NCBI RefSeq assembly: GCF_048323695.1
Contig: NZ_JBLWFT010000009.1
Coordinates: 62,001-126,000, forward strand
Reading direction: 5' to 3'
DNA length: 64,000 nucleotides
From: Aquisalimonas sp007126095
GTDB lineage: Bacteria; Pseudomonadota; Gammaproteobacteria; Nitrococcales; Aquisalimonadaceae
Below the pieces are notes generated by a model that saw nothing but the letters and a program-made list of their open reading frames with translations, was not told the DNA's origin and did not search any database. A program made the position numbers and the translations under genes. Positions 47,672 through 56,177 of the stretch are shown piece by piece (within the stretch, counting starts at the first letter, position 1; every line of letters begins with the position of its first letter).

Positions 47672-49858
47672 TCAGCCACCAAAGTCGTAACGCAGGCCTG
47701 CGGTCACGGTACGGCCGATGATCGGGGCGCTGTCACGGAAGTAGCTCTGGTGGCGGCGACCGTCTTCATTGAGCAGATTGTTCCCGCGCAGGAATACGCG
47801 CAGCCCCGGCGCCCGGGAGGGGCGCCAGCCGACAGACGCGGATATCAGGTGGTAGCCGGCAGTCGGTTGCTCGGCCTCGCCGGTGTGGCGCTGACGGAAT
47901 ACCCGCCGGTAGTCGGCGCTGGCGTCCAGCTCCCGCCACTCCACATCCGCGCCCACGCCGGCACGGGGTGGGGTCATGCGCGGCAGATTGCCGCCGTCAC
48001 GCAGGCGTCCGCGCAACAGGTCGCCACTGGCGCGCAGGGTCAGGGGGACGGGCGCCGCTTCCACATCCAGTGCAGCGCGCAGCTCCAGCCCGTAGAGGTG
48101 GACATCGTCCTGGTCGTTGAACACCAGCCGGACGCCGTCGGAGTCTTCCTCGCCGTTCTCGTCCACACGCCGCGGGTTGCCGTCGTCGTCCGGGATGAAC
48201 TGGAAGTAGGTGAAGTCGTCCACACGGTTGTAGAACGCGGTCGCCTCATAGCGCAGGGTGCCGGCGTGGCGTTCCAGCGTGGTTTCGAGGTTCAGGTAGG
48301 TCTCGCTGCGCAGGTCCGGGTTGCCCACTTCGAAGGTATCCGCCGCCCCGTGGCGGCCGAAGGCGTAGAGCTGTTCCGTCGATGGCGCCCGTTCGGCGCG
48401 CATCAGACTGGTGCGTACCCGGTGGCTGGCGTCCAGGTCCACCATCGCCCCTACCGACGCACTGAAGTTGGTAAACCGGCGCGTTCCGGGGTCGCGCTGG
48501 AACGCCACCGTTTCGCCGTTGCGCTCCACGCTCTCCACCTGGGGGTCGGAAACGGCCGACGGGTCGGAGTGAACCTGGCCTATACGAGCGCCGAATTCGA
48601 GTTGGCCGAAGTGCGTCGGGCGCTCCTGCACACTGAACAGGCCGAGTTCGCGTGTTTCCACCGGGCGGACGAAGAAGTCCCGACCCTCCCGCGGGTCCTC
48701 GGCGACGAAGTCCTGGTGGTTGGTGTCCAGACCCACGACGCCGGTAAAGCCGGCAATCGGGTCGTGGGCCAGCTCCAGGCGCGCGTCCAGCTCATCCTGG
48801 CGGAATACTGCTTCGGTCTCGCGTTCGTCCAGTTGCCCGCCGTCGGATGTACGTTCGTATTCGAACTCCACCTCATCCTGCCGGAACTCCGTGTAGGCGA
48901 GGTTGGCGCGCAGGGAGGTGAATCCCGGCATTGGATTGTAGAGTTCGCTGCGAAGGTCGACCCGGTCGTAGTCGGCGAAGATGCGTTCGTACTCGTCCGA
49001 CTGCCCGCCCTCGGATTCCGGGCGCGCGTCGAAGGGCTCCGGTATGCCGTATTCAGCATCCCAGTGGCTGTAGCCGAGCCCAACATAGCCTGCATGACCG
49101 GACCACATGCCGGTAACCGACCAGGCGTCGCTGGCGATGTCACTGTTGATCAGTGTCCCGCGCCGGCCGCGTCCGTCGGTGGTCTGGTAGCCCTTGATGT
49201 CGAAGTCGTCGGTGCGGCGTGCCGAGGTATCGGCGCGCAGGGCGACATTCTCGCCCACCGGAACATCCAGGCGTGCGCTGCCCTGGCGGTCGTTGGCGTT
49301 ACCGCTGTATGACCCGTACACGGACCCCGAGACCCGGTCACCGATGGCCGGGTCGAAGCGACCGGTGACCACGTTCACCACGCCCCCCGCGGCGCCGGAG
49401 CCGTAGAGCAGGGTGGCCGGGCCGCGGATAATCTCCACCCGCTCAGCGCGGAGAGGGTCGTTCGCCACCACGTGGTCCACCCCCTCGTCGGAGACGTCGC
49501 TGGTGCGCATGCCGTCTTCGAGCATCTCGATCCGCGCCCCCTGCAGCCCGCGGATCACCGGGCGCCCCACGCCCGGGCCGAAGTCGGCGTTGGCGATACC
49601 GGGCTCCCCATCGAGGGTTTCGCCGATGGTGCCTGCGCGCCTGCGCTCCAGTTGTTCGCCCTCCAGCACGTTGATCGGCTGTACCACTGCGCTTTCGGTG
49701 CGGCTGAACAACGTCCCCCCGGTGATTTCGATTGGTGACAGCGCCGTGGTCTCATCGGACGCCACGGCCGGTGCCGGCAGAGCCAGGAGGGCCGTCGCAA
49801 GAAGGCCGCCGCCAAGCTGCCCCGGTGTCGTTAGTGGTTCGTCCTTGCTGATGGTCAT
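47672..49858 (-). CDS. TonB-dependent receptor, probably for metal uptake (MntR-linked)
   Basis: A 728-residue outer-membrane receptor: signal peptide (ALLALPAPAVASD), a plug domain (EITGG, RAGTIGETLDGEPGIANADF, GRPVIRGLQGARIEMLEDGM, EIIRGPATLLYGSGAAGGVV) and a 22-strand barrel ending in TAGLRYDFGG. It resembles the ZnuD-type group in size and in acidic and histidine-containing loops. It is divergent from mntR with an MntR box in between, so manganese, rather than zinc or iron, is the favoured substrate; this is inference. GGAGGG precedes the ATG. Confidence 0.88.
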   Translation of the reverse strand: MTISKDEPLTTPGQLGGGLLATALLALPAPAVASDETTALSPIEITGGTLFSRTESAVVQPINVLEGEQLERRRAGTIGETLDGEPGIANADFGPGVGRPVIRGLQGARIEMLEDGMRTSDVSDEGVDHVVANDPLRAERVEIIRGPATLLYGSGAAGGVVNVVTGRFDPAIGDRVSGSVYGSYSGNANDRQGSARLDVPVGENVALRADTSARRTDDFDIKGYQTTDGRGRRGTLINSDIASDAWSVTGMWSGHAGYVGLGYSHWDAEYGIPEPFDARPESEGGQSDEYERIFADYDRVDLRSELYNPMPGFTSLRANLAYTEFRQDEVEFEYERTSDGGQLDERETEAVFRQDELDARLELAHDPIAGFTGVVGLDTNHQDFVAEDPREGRDFFVRPVETRELGLFSVQERPTHFGQLEFGARIGQVHSDPSAVSDPQVESVERNGETVAFQRDPGTRRFTNFSASVGAMVDLDASHRVRTSLMRAERAPSTEQLYAFGRHGAADTFEVGNPDLRSETYLNLETTLERHAGTLRYEATAFYNRVDDFTYFQFIPDDDGNPRRVDENGEEDSDGVRLVFNDQDDVHLYGLELRAALDVEAAPVPLTLRASGDLLRGRLRDGGNLPRMTPPRAGVGADVEWRELDASADYRRVFRQRHTGEAEQPTAGYHLISASVGWRPSRAPGLRVFLRGNNLLNEDGRRHQSYFRDSAPIIGRTVTAGLRYDFGG

Positions 49859-49893
49859 ATCACCCTCCAGTCAGATTGATTTCCTAGGCTGCA

Positions 49894-49916
49894 AAAATTA
49901 GCACAAGCTAAGTTTT
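49894..49916. promoter_or_regulatory. MntR box between TonB receptor and mntR
   Basis: The sequence reads AAAA-TTAGC-ACAA-GCTAA-GTTTT. It has the same 4-5-4-5-4 layout as the E. coli MntR box AAAC-ATAGC-AAAG-GCTAT-GTTT. It lies 36 bp upstream of the receptor ATG and 50 bp upstream of the mntR ATG, well placed to repress both. An overlapping inverted repeat, GCACAA/TTGTGC (49901-49920), is also present. Confidence 0.7.
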
Positions 49917-49965
49917 GTGCATAAGCTTTGTTGGCAAGCTGTCGTTATGGCTTTACGCTTCCGCC

Positions 49966-50421
49966 ATGAAACAGCCTCGCCACCACATGCGTGATCGCAC
50001 AGATGGGGATCTGCTGCCCGACGCGGACGCCCACGCCGAGCAGTACGCCAGCGTGCGGCGTGCCCACGAGACGGAACTCATCGAGGATTACGTGGAACTG
50101 ATCGGCGAATTGCTGGAAGCCGAGGGCGAAGCCCGCGCCGTGGACATCGCCCGGCGTATGGGCGTGCGGCAGGCGACGGTCACCAAGATGGTCGGCCGGC
50201 TGGCCGAGCGCGGCCTGGTCACCACCGCGCCGTATCGATCCATTTTCCTCACCGATGAAGGGCAGGCCATGGCCAGGCGCTCACGGGAGCGACATGCGGT
50301 AGTGTTGCAGTTTCTGCGCGCGATCGGCGTGAGCGATGCCACCGCCCGTATTGATGCCGAGGGGTTGGAGCATCACGTCAGCGAGGAGACGCTGGAGGTC
50401 ATGCGCCGCCATATCGGCTGA
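49966..50421 (+). CDS. mntR: Manganese-responsive transcriptional regulator MntR
   Basis: A 151-residue DtxR-family regulator, close to E. coli MntR: YVELIGELLEAEGEARAVDI, ARRMGVRQATVTKMVGRLAE, RGLVTTAPYRSIFLTDEG, SRERHAVVLQFLRAIGVS and the metal-binding DAEGLEHHVSEETLEVM. With Mn2+ it represses importers; here the nearest target is the divergent TonB receptor. ATG 49966 is chosen because upstream residues are not conserved and the MntR box overlaps them. Confidence 0.92.
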   Translation: MKQPRHHMRDRTDGDLLPDADAHAEQYASVRRAHETELIEDYVELIGELLEAEGEARAVDIARRMGVRQATVTKMVGRLAERGLVTTAPYRSIFLTDEGQAMARRSRERHAVVLQFLRAIGVSDATARIDAEGLEHHVSEETLEVMRRHIG

Positions 50422-50547
50422 GGACCCACCGGCATGGACCTAACCCGGGGGGCACTGCATCCCGATGCAGCCGGTTCGATGTCCACAGGCTTCTGCCAAC
50501 GGCTCGGGCACGCCAGCAGCACACGATATGTTTGGGTATAAAATATT

Positions 50548-50559
50548 ATGTTATAACAT
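50548..50559. promoter_or_regulatory. Zur-like box upstream of DUF1826-like gene
   Basis: ATGTTATAACAT is a perfect 12-bp palindrome. It matches the core of Zur sites of the type GxxATGTTATAACATxxC described for alphaproteobacteria, and shares the TGTTAT/ATAACA half-sites of the longer gammaproteobacterial Zur box. It sits in an AT-rich patch (50536-50575) that should hold the promoter, 38 bp before the ATG at 50597. Confidence 0.55.
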
Positions 50560-50596
50560 TGTCTTTATTCCCTATAGCCAAGGATTTTCTCGGCCT

Positions 50597-51259
50597 ATGA
50601 CAACGATGACCCTTTCCGACAATGCGTTGACTCCCGCAAGCTTCGGAGAATCCGTCGAGGGAGAGCAGTGCGGCGTGCTGGACAACGCCCTGCTGCAGGG
50701 CGTGAACATGGCGATCTGGCGGCGCTTCTGCCTCCCCGAGCCAAGCCGGGAGCTCGCCTGCATTGATGCCGGCTGGAGTGAGGCGATTCGGCTGACCACC
50801 GCGGTGACCAGCGCCGAGGCGGGCCTACGGCGCGCATTGAGTGGCGCCGGTCTTGATCCCCAAACCCTGAAGCATTGGATCACTGACATGTCCGGTCTTG
50901 CCGCGCTTTTCGCCAGGCTCATCGGGAAGTCGTCGGTGCAGATCCGTATCGAAGCCATGCACGACACGATGTGTCCGCGTTTCCATGTTGATCGCAATGA
51001 TCTTCGGCTTCTGTGCACCTATCGCGGGCCGGCGACGGAGTGGCTGACCAATTCACAGGTCGATCGGCGCGCCCTCGCATGCGGCGCCCCGAGCGAAGAA
51101 GTGATGCGTTTCGGACCGTCGCAGCGGCTGAACCCCTGGTGGGTCGGAATCATGAAGGGGAGCCGCTTCCCGGGCAACGAAGGCAACGGCCTCGTCCATC
51201 GCTCCCCGTCGGCGGACGGCCAGAGTCAGTCCCGAATCCTGTTCTGTCTCGACGCCTGA
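50597..51259 (+). CDS. DUF1826-like protein
   Basis: A 220-residue protein resembling the DUF1826 family. Notable pattern: PRFHVDRNDLRLLCTYRGPA then TEWL, and a later NEGNGLVHRSPSADGQSQSR, suggesting His/Asp/His metal ligands on a double-stranded beta-helix fold. No signal peptide. Function unknown; DUF1826 genes are often near zinc-starvation genes, and a Zur-like palindrome precedes this one. The start at 50597 is chosen since the palindrome interrupts the longer open frame. It precedes the DksA-like gene by 17 nt. Confidence 0.6.
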   Translation: MTTMTLSDNALTPASFGESVEGEQCGVLDNALLQGVNMAIWRRFCLPEPSRELACIDAGWSEAIRLTTAVTSAEAGLRRALSGAGLDPQTLKHWITDMSGLAALFARLIGKSSVQIRIEAMHDTMCPRFHVDRNDLRLLCTYRGPATEWLTNSQVDRRALACGAPSEEVMRFGPSQRLNPWWVGIMKGSRFPGNEGNGLVHRSPSADGQSQSRILFCLDA

Positions 51260-51276
51260 GCGGAGGAAACACCAGC

Positions 51277-51708
51277 ATGAGCGTGCCATCCGACGAATCG
51301 GGGATCATCCGTGAGGCGGACCTCCTGAGTATGCCCGAGCAAGAGTATATGAACCGCCCACAACTGGAATTCTTCCGCGACCTTCTCCTGACCCAGCGTC
51401 GGGAACTCCTGGAAACCGCCGAAGCCAGCATCAATGAACTGAGGGAGCGGCCCGTGTTTCCCGATGACGCGGACCGTGCCAGCTCGGAGGAAGAGTTTAC
51501 GCTGCTACTGCGGTTGCGGGACCGGGAGCGCAAGCTTCTGCCCAAGATCGACCAGGCCCTGCGTCGCATCGAGCTGGGGACCTACGGCTGGTGCGAGCAG
51601 ACGGACGAGCCCATCGGCCTCCGGCGCCTGCTCGCCCGTCCCACGGCGACGCTGAGTGTCGACGGGCAGGAGTACAAGGAAGCCACGGAGCGGCACTACA
51701 GCAGGTGA
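51277..51708 (+). CDS. DksA/TraR-family protein lacking zinc cysteines (DksA2-like)
   Basis: 143 residues: long coiled coil with the conserved acidic tip region (PVFPDDADRASSEEEFTLLL) and the C-terminal globular part YGWCEQTDEPIGLRRLLARP, then TATLSVDGQEYKE. Canonical DksA has four zinc cysteines (CxxC...CxxC); here only the first remains, with Thr, Ser and Gly at the others. Zinc-independent DksA paralogues made under zinc limitation, such as DksA2 of Pseudomonas aeruginosa, have the same kind of change. It would bind RNA polymerase and support the stringent response when zinc is scarce. GGAGGA precedes ATG. Confidence 0.85.
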   Translation: MSVPSDESGIIREADLLSMPEQEYMNRPQLEFFRDLLLTQRRELLETAEASINELRERPVFPDDADRASSEEEFTLLLRLRDRERKLLPKIDQALRRIELGTYGWCEQTDEPIGLRRLLARPTATLSVDGQEYKEATERHYSR

Positions 51709-51749
51709 GCCTGCGGCGAAACGGCCTTTGCTTCCTTCCCGCGCAAGCG

Positions 51750-52076
51750 CTAGACCAGCGCCTGGGCCAGGCTGAATACCACAACCCCGCCCACAACCGT
51801 CAGGGCGATGCTGCGGCTCGCGGCGGCAATGGCCACGACGGTCACCCCGGCGGTGACGTGTGGCCACGACCAGGTGATGCCTGCGCGGTCGCCTACCAGC
51901 AGCACCTGATCCACCAACAGCGCTGCGATCACCGCCACCGGCACATAGGTGAGCCATGCCTCCACCAGTGGCGGCAGGCGCATCCGGCGAGCCAGGGCCA
52001 GTGGCAGGATGCGGGGAATCAGCGTGACGACCACGCAGAGCACGATGGCCAGCAGGACCTCCGGTCGCAGACTCAT
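51750..52076 (-). CDS. azlD: AzlD-family branched-chain amino acid exporter subunit
   Basis: A 108-residue, four-helix membrane protein of the AzlD family: VLLAIVLCVVVTLIPRILPL, ARRMRLPPLVEAWLTYVPVA, VIAALLVDQVLL and AASRSIALTVVGGVVVFSL. It forms a small subunit with the AzlC-like protein for export of branched-chain or related amino acids. Start overlaps the azlC stop by 4 nt (ATGA). Confidence 0.87.
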   Translation of the reverse strand: MSLRPEVLLAIVLCVVVTLIPRILPLALARRMRLPPLVEAWLTYVPVAVIAALLVDQVLLVGDRAGITWSWPHVTAGVTVVAIAAASRSIALTVVGGVVVFSLAQALV

Positions 52077-52792
52077 GCTGCCTCCTCATCGCGGCGCCCG
52101 CTGGCCGCCTGTTCGATGAGCACGCCGGCGCTGGCGGCGATCACGGTGGTGAGCATGAGGTTGAGCGGGTGGGGCTGCCAACTGTCCAGGGCGATGATGA
52201 TCACGCCGGCGAGACCCGCCACGGCGCATCGAATGCCCGCGTGTCCGCCGGCACGGATCTGGCCCAGCAGCAGCGCGGAAAACATGCCTGCAAGCGCGAA
52301 CTCAAGCCCGATGGCCTCAATGGCACCGGCCAGCGCACCCAGCAGGGCACCGGCGACGTTCCCGGTCACCCAGGCACTGTAGGCGGTGACGTTGAGGGCG
52401 ATCATCCACGCGGCACGTTGCAGGCGCTGCCCCATGAGGCTGGTGCCCAGGGCGAAGGTCTCGTCCGTGAGCTGTGCGCCGATGACCACCCGAGCGCTCA
52501 GCGGCAGGTGCTGCACCCGTGGTGACAACGCCGTGGCGTAGAGGAGGTGGCGCAGGTTCACCAGAAAGACCGTGCCGACGAGAGTGACCAGGGCGCCCGC
52601 GTACAGGTCGGCGAACACGAACTGCGCCGAGCCGGCGAACAGCAGCAGTGACAGCAGGCCCACCTCTGCCGCACTCAGCCCCGCTTCGGCGCCGACCACC
52701 CCGGCGGCCAGACCGATTCCGGCGTAGGCGATGGTCACCGGGCTCGATGCCCGGGCGCCGGCGAGCGCTGCCTGGACAGTGGTCTGCTGCAT
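52073..52792 (-). CDS. azlC: AzlC-family branched-chain amino acid permease
   Basis: 239 residues with about six membrane helices: the AzlC/LIV-E family motifs VGLLSLLLFAGSAQFVFADL and LVNLRHLLYATALSPRVQHL are clear, followed by TDETFALGTSLMG. It acts with AzlD as an exporter. The upstream 168 bp also hold the promoter of the divergent patatin gene. Confidence 0.9.
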   Translation of the reverse strand: MQQTTVQAALAGARASSPVTIAYAGIGLAAGVVGAEAGLSAAEVGLLSLLLFAGSAQFVFADLYAGALVTLVGTVFLVNLRHLLYATALSPRVQHLPLSARVVIGAQLTDETFALGTSLMGQRLQRAAWMIALNVTAYSAWVTGNVAGALLGALAGAIEAIGLEFALAGMFSALLLGQIRAGGHAGIRCAVAGLAGVIIIALDSWQPHPLNLMLTTVIAASAGVLIEQAASGRRDEEAA

Positions 52793-52898
52793 GCCAGTCC
52801 TTTTGCATCGGGGTGGGTGGAGCGCAGGATTCTACTAACCTTTGTGCAACGGAAGCCACGTCTCAGCGTTTCGTGCGCCGTTGTGGGCCCGGGGTGGA

Positions 52899-52927
52899 CT
52901 GACGCTCGCGCCTCTAATCGGTTATAT
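52899..52927 (+). promoter_or_regulatory. Candidate promoter of patatin gene
   Basis: CTGACG at 52899-52904 and TTATAT at 52922-52927, separated by 17 bp, make a fair sigma-70 promoter 34 bp before the patatin ATG. The same stretch also contains TGG-N9-CGC resembling a poor sigma-54 site, which I consider less likely. Confidence 0.4.
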
Positions 52928-52960
52928 TGCACCGCAACAAAGAATAACTGGAGAGTCTGC

Positions 52961-54043
52961 ATGGCAAAGCGTAACCGTAAGCTCATCGATCTTGCGCTGC
53001 AGGGTGGTGGTTCCCACGGCGCGCTCACATGGGGCGTGCTGGACCGACTTCTGGAAGATGAGCGGCTGGAGATTGATGGCGTCAGCGGCACCAGCGCCGG
53101 GGCCATGAACGCCGTGGTGCTGGCCGACGGCCTTCAGCGCGATGGCCGCGACGGCGCCCGCGAAGCGCTTGGCGCATTCTGGCGCGCCGTGAGCCAGGCT
53201 GCGCAGTTCTCGCCAATGCAGCGAACGCCGCTGGACTGGCTCATGGGTAACTACGGACTGGATCGCTCGCCCGGTTACCTTTGGTATGAACGTCTGACGC
53301 AGACACTGCCTCCGGCGATGCTCAACCCGATGGGGATCAATCCTCTACGGGATCTGGTGACCCGGCAGGTGGACTTCGATCGGGTTAATGACTGCAGCAA
53401 GACGAAGGTGTATGTCACGGCCACGAACGTGCGCACCGGTCGCCCGCACATCTTCCGCCAGCCGTCGCTCAACGTGGATACGGTCATGGCTTCGGCCTGC
53501 CTTCCGCACATGTACGACGCGGTGACCATCGACGGCGAGGCCTACTGGGACGGCGGCTATACCGGCAATCCCGCGCTGTATCCGCTAGTGGAGGACCAGG
53601 GCTGCCGGGATCTGGTGGTGGTGCAGATCAATCCGCTGGTGCGTGAGACGCTCCCGGTTGGCAGCCGCGACATCCTCAACCGCATCAACGAGATCACGTT
53701 CAACTCCAGTCTCGTGAAGGAGCTGCGCTCCATTCACCTGCTGCAGCAGCTCATCGATGCCGAGGGGCTGGAGCTGGAGAACTACCGCGCCATGCGCCTG
53801 CACCTGATTCACGCTGAAAAGGAGGTGGAGAGCCTGGGAGCGTCCAGCAAGCTCAACGCCGAGTGGTCGTTCCTGAAGACCCTGTTCGACAAGGGTCGGG
53901 TCTGGGCCGACCACTGGCTGGATGCGCACTTCGAGGATATCGGCGAGCGTGCCACGTTCGACCTGGATCAGCTCTTTCAGGACTCCTTCCGACCGGTCAT
54001 GCACGACGATGTCCGCGAGGCGTCGAAAGGGGGCGACTCGTGA
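52961..54043 (+). CDS. Patatin-like phospholipase family protein
   Basis: A 360-residue patatin-domain hydrolase: oxyanion loop LALQGGGSHGALTWGVLDRL, nucleophile GTSAGAMNAV (GxSxG), and the catalytic Asp in YWDGGYTGNPALYPL. It belongs to the cytoplasmic PatD-like group that in several bacteria is encoded with 3-hydroxybutyrate dehydrogenase (Legionella bdhA-patD). A role in intracellular PHB or lipid turnover is inferred. GGAG precedes ATG 52961; the stop overlaps the GntP start (GTGA). Confidence 0.9.
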   Translation: MAKRNRKLIDLALQGGGSHGALTWGVLDRLLEDERLEIDGVSGTSAGAMNAVVLADGLQRDGRDGAREALGAFWRAVSQAAQFSPMQRTPLDWLMGNYGLDRSPGYLWYERLTQTLPPAMLNPMGINPLRDLVTRQVDFDRVNDCSKTKVYVTATNVRTGRPHIFRQPSLNVDTVMASACLPHMYDAVTIDGEAYWDGGYTGNPALYPLVEDQGCRDLVVVQINPLVRETLPVGSRDILNRINEITFNSSLVKELRSIHLLQQLIDAEGLELENYRAMRLHLIHAEKEVESLGASSKLNAEWSFLKTLFDKGRVWADHWLDAHFEDIGERATFDLDQLFQDSFRPVMHDDVREASKGGDS

Positions 54044-55494
54044 TCGGCGTATTTGCCATCGTCGTCTCGCTGGTACTGCTCATCGTGCTCGCCTATCGCG
54101 GGCTCAGTTTGCTGATACTGGCGCCGGCCCTGGCCGCGTTCGTGGCGCTGGTTTCCGTGGAGACACCGCTGCTTGCCAGTTATACCCAAGTGTTCATGGG
54201 CGCGGCGGGCGATTTCATCGTGCGCTTCTTCCCACTGTTCCTGCTCGGGGCGATCTTCGGCAAGCTCATGGAAGATTCCGGCAGCGCCGAAGCGCTGGCG
54301 CGGGCGCTGGTGGCCCGCCTGGGTGACGGACGCGCCATCCTCGCGGTGGTGTTGGCCTGTGCGGTGATGACCTACGGCGGCGTGTCGCTGTTCGTGGTGG
54401 CCTTCGCGGTCTACCCCATTGCCGCGGCGCTGTTCCGTCAGGCCGATCTGCCCAAGCGGCTCATCCCCGGCACCATCGCCTTGGGCGCCTTTACCTTCAC
54501 CATGACCGCGCTGCCCGGCACACCGGCGATCCAGAACGCCATCCCCATGCCGTACTTCGGCACCTCCCCGTTTGCGGCGCCGGGGCTCGGCATTCTCACC
54601 GGGCTGGTCATGCTGGTGCTGGGGCAGGCGTGGCTGAACTACCGGGTCCGGCAGGCGCGGCGCGCCGGAGAGGGCTACGGCAGCCATGCGGATGAGACCG
54701 AGGCGTCGGTGGACCGCTCGCTGCGGGAGCGCGCCGCCGGCGAGGGCTTCGACGTGGCGGAGATCCCCCCGGAGGCGCCGCCGCGGGATCTGCCGCCGCT
54801 CACCCTGGCGGTGCTGCCCATCGTTCTTGTGATCGCCCTGAACCTGCTGTTCACGGCGGTGATCATCCCCGCCATGGACACCGGCTATCTGGCGGATCCG
54901 GTCTACGGCGCCACCAACATCGAATCCGTGCGCGGGCTATGGTCCGTGGTCTCGGCGCTGGTGATCGCCAGTCTGGTGCTGGTGGCGCTGAACTGGCGCC
55001 GGCTCGCTGTGCTGACGCGTACCCTGGACGGTGGCGCCAACGCCGCGCTGCTGCCCATCTTCAATACCGCCAGTCTGGTGGGGTTCGGTTCGGTGATCGC
55101 CTCGCTCACCGCCTTCGACATGATCAGCGCCTGGGTGACCACCGCCGGCGGCGACAACCCGCTGATCTCCCTGGCCATCGCGGTGAATCTGCTGGCCGGC
55201 ATGACCGGCTCCGCCTCCGGCGGCATGAGCATCGCCCTGGCGACCCTCGGCGACACATATCTGGCCATGGGGCAGGCGGCCGGCATTTCGCCGGAACTCC
55301 TGCACCGGGTCACGGCCGTGGCCACGGGCGGGCTGGATGCCCTGCCGCACAACGGCGCCGTGATCACCCTGCTCTCCATCTGCGGGCTCACCCACCGGCA
55401 GGCCTACCTGGATATCGCCGTGGTGGCAATGCTCGTGCCGATCATCGCGCTGGTGTTCCTGATCATGACCGGCACGCTGGTGGGGACGTTCTGA
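54040..55494 (+). CDS. GntP-family permease
   Basis: A 484-residue membrane protein with 12 or more segments and GntP family features: LLILAPALAAFVALVS, FFPLFLLGAIFGKLMEDSGS, AVMTYGGVSLFVVAFAVYPI, FTMTALPGTPAIQNAIPM and GSASGGMSIALATLGDTYLA. Members carry gluconate, other hydroxy acids or, in Pseudomonas, 3-hydroxybutyrate, with protons. The central loop of about 70 residues is charged. GTG 54040 overlaps the patatin stop, which argues for a joint function. Confidence 0.88.
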   Translation: MIGVFAIVVSLVLLIVLAYRGLSLLILAPALAAFVALVSVETPLLASYTQVFMGAAGDFIVRFFPLFLLGAIFGKLMEDSGSAEALARALVARLGDGRAILAVVLACAVMTYGGVSLFVVAFAVYPIAAALFRQADLPKRLIPGTIALGAFTFTMTALPGTPAIQNAIPMPYFGTSPFAAPGLGILTGLVMLVLGQAWLNYRVRQARRAGEGYGSHADETEASVDRSLRERAAGEGFDVAEIPPEAPPRDLPPLTLAVLPIVLVIALNLLFTAVIIPAMDTGYLADPVYGATNIESVRGLWSVVSALVIASLVLVALNWRRLAVLTRTLDGGANAALLPIFNTASLVGFGSVIASLTAFDMISAWVTTAGGDNPLISLAIAVNLLAGMTGSASGGMSIALATLGDTYLAMGQAAGISPELLHRVTAVATGGLDALPHNGAVITLLSICGLTHRQAYLDIAVVAMLVPIIALVFLIMTGTLVGTF

Positions 55495-55528
55495 GGCGGG
55501 CAGCTGCGCCGCTATCCCGCCGCCCTGG

Positions 55529-56161
55529 CTAGAACCGGTACCGCAGCCCGGTGGTGAGGAAGTTCGAGCCGCCCGAGACGCCGTAGACGCCGAACACGCC
55601 GGAGCGGTGATGCACGCGCGCCACCAGGCTCAGGCGCTGGTTTCCCGGTGGACGGAAGGCCAGCTCCGCGTGCATGTAGTGCAGCATCCGGCGCGTCTCG
55701 CCGTCGTTTTCCTGTTCCAGTGGCGGGCGGTGAGAGGCAAACGACACCCCTTGCCCGAACGCGGCGCTGGTATCTATCCAGTCGTCCCAGGGGAAGTGGT
55801 TCCAGCGCACGGTCACCGCGACGTTGCTCTCCCAGAGCGACTGCCTGCCCCAGTGTCGCACAGCCTGCAGCTCTCCTTCCCAAGCCACGGGGCCAGGCCA
55901 GGTGCCCAGGTCTCGGGCAAGGATCAGCGCCCCGAGATAGGAGGCGCGCACGTCGCCTCCGTCCAGTGCCAGGATGTCCACAAAGCGGCTGTCATCGTAC
56001 TGACCCACCAGGCCCGTGAGCGTCCAGGGCTCGGGTGGCTCGTTGGCACCGGCGGGTACGCAGGTGATCACCAGCACCAGCGCCGCCCGGGCAATGCGCC
56101 GATAGCCGGGGAACCGTGCGCGCCTCCGTCTTGTTGTCGGCGGGGCGCTGGTCGTCATCAC
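55529..56161 (-). CDS. Outer-membrane beta-barrel protein of unknown function
   Basis: About 210 residues with a signal peptide in the first 40 (IARAALVLVITCVPAGANEP), followed by alternating hydrophobic strands and a last strand with a C-terminal Phe (SNFLTTGLRYRF), typical of outer-membrane barrels. The stretch LSLVARVHHRSGVFGVYGVS-GGSN resembles the active-site strand region of PagL-type barrels, but I cannot claim that activity. It follows cueR by 16 nt on the same strand, so it may be in a copper-response operon. The true start may be later than 56161. Confidence 0.6.
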   Translation of the reverse strand: MMTTSAPPTTRRRRARFPGYRRIARAALVLVITCVPAGANEPPEPWTLTGLVGQYDDSRFVDILALDGGDVRASYLGALILARDLGTWPGPVAWEGELQAVRHWGRQSLWESNVAVTVRWNHFPWDDWIDTSAAFGQGVSFASHRPPLEQENDGETRRMLHYMHAELAFRPPGNQRLSLVARVHHRSGVFGVYGVSGGSNFLTTGLRYRF

Positions 56162-56177
56162 ATGCGTCGCATTGTCC

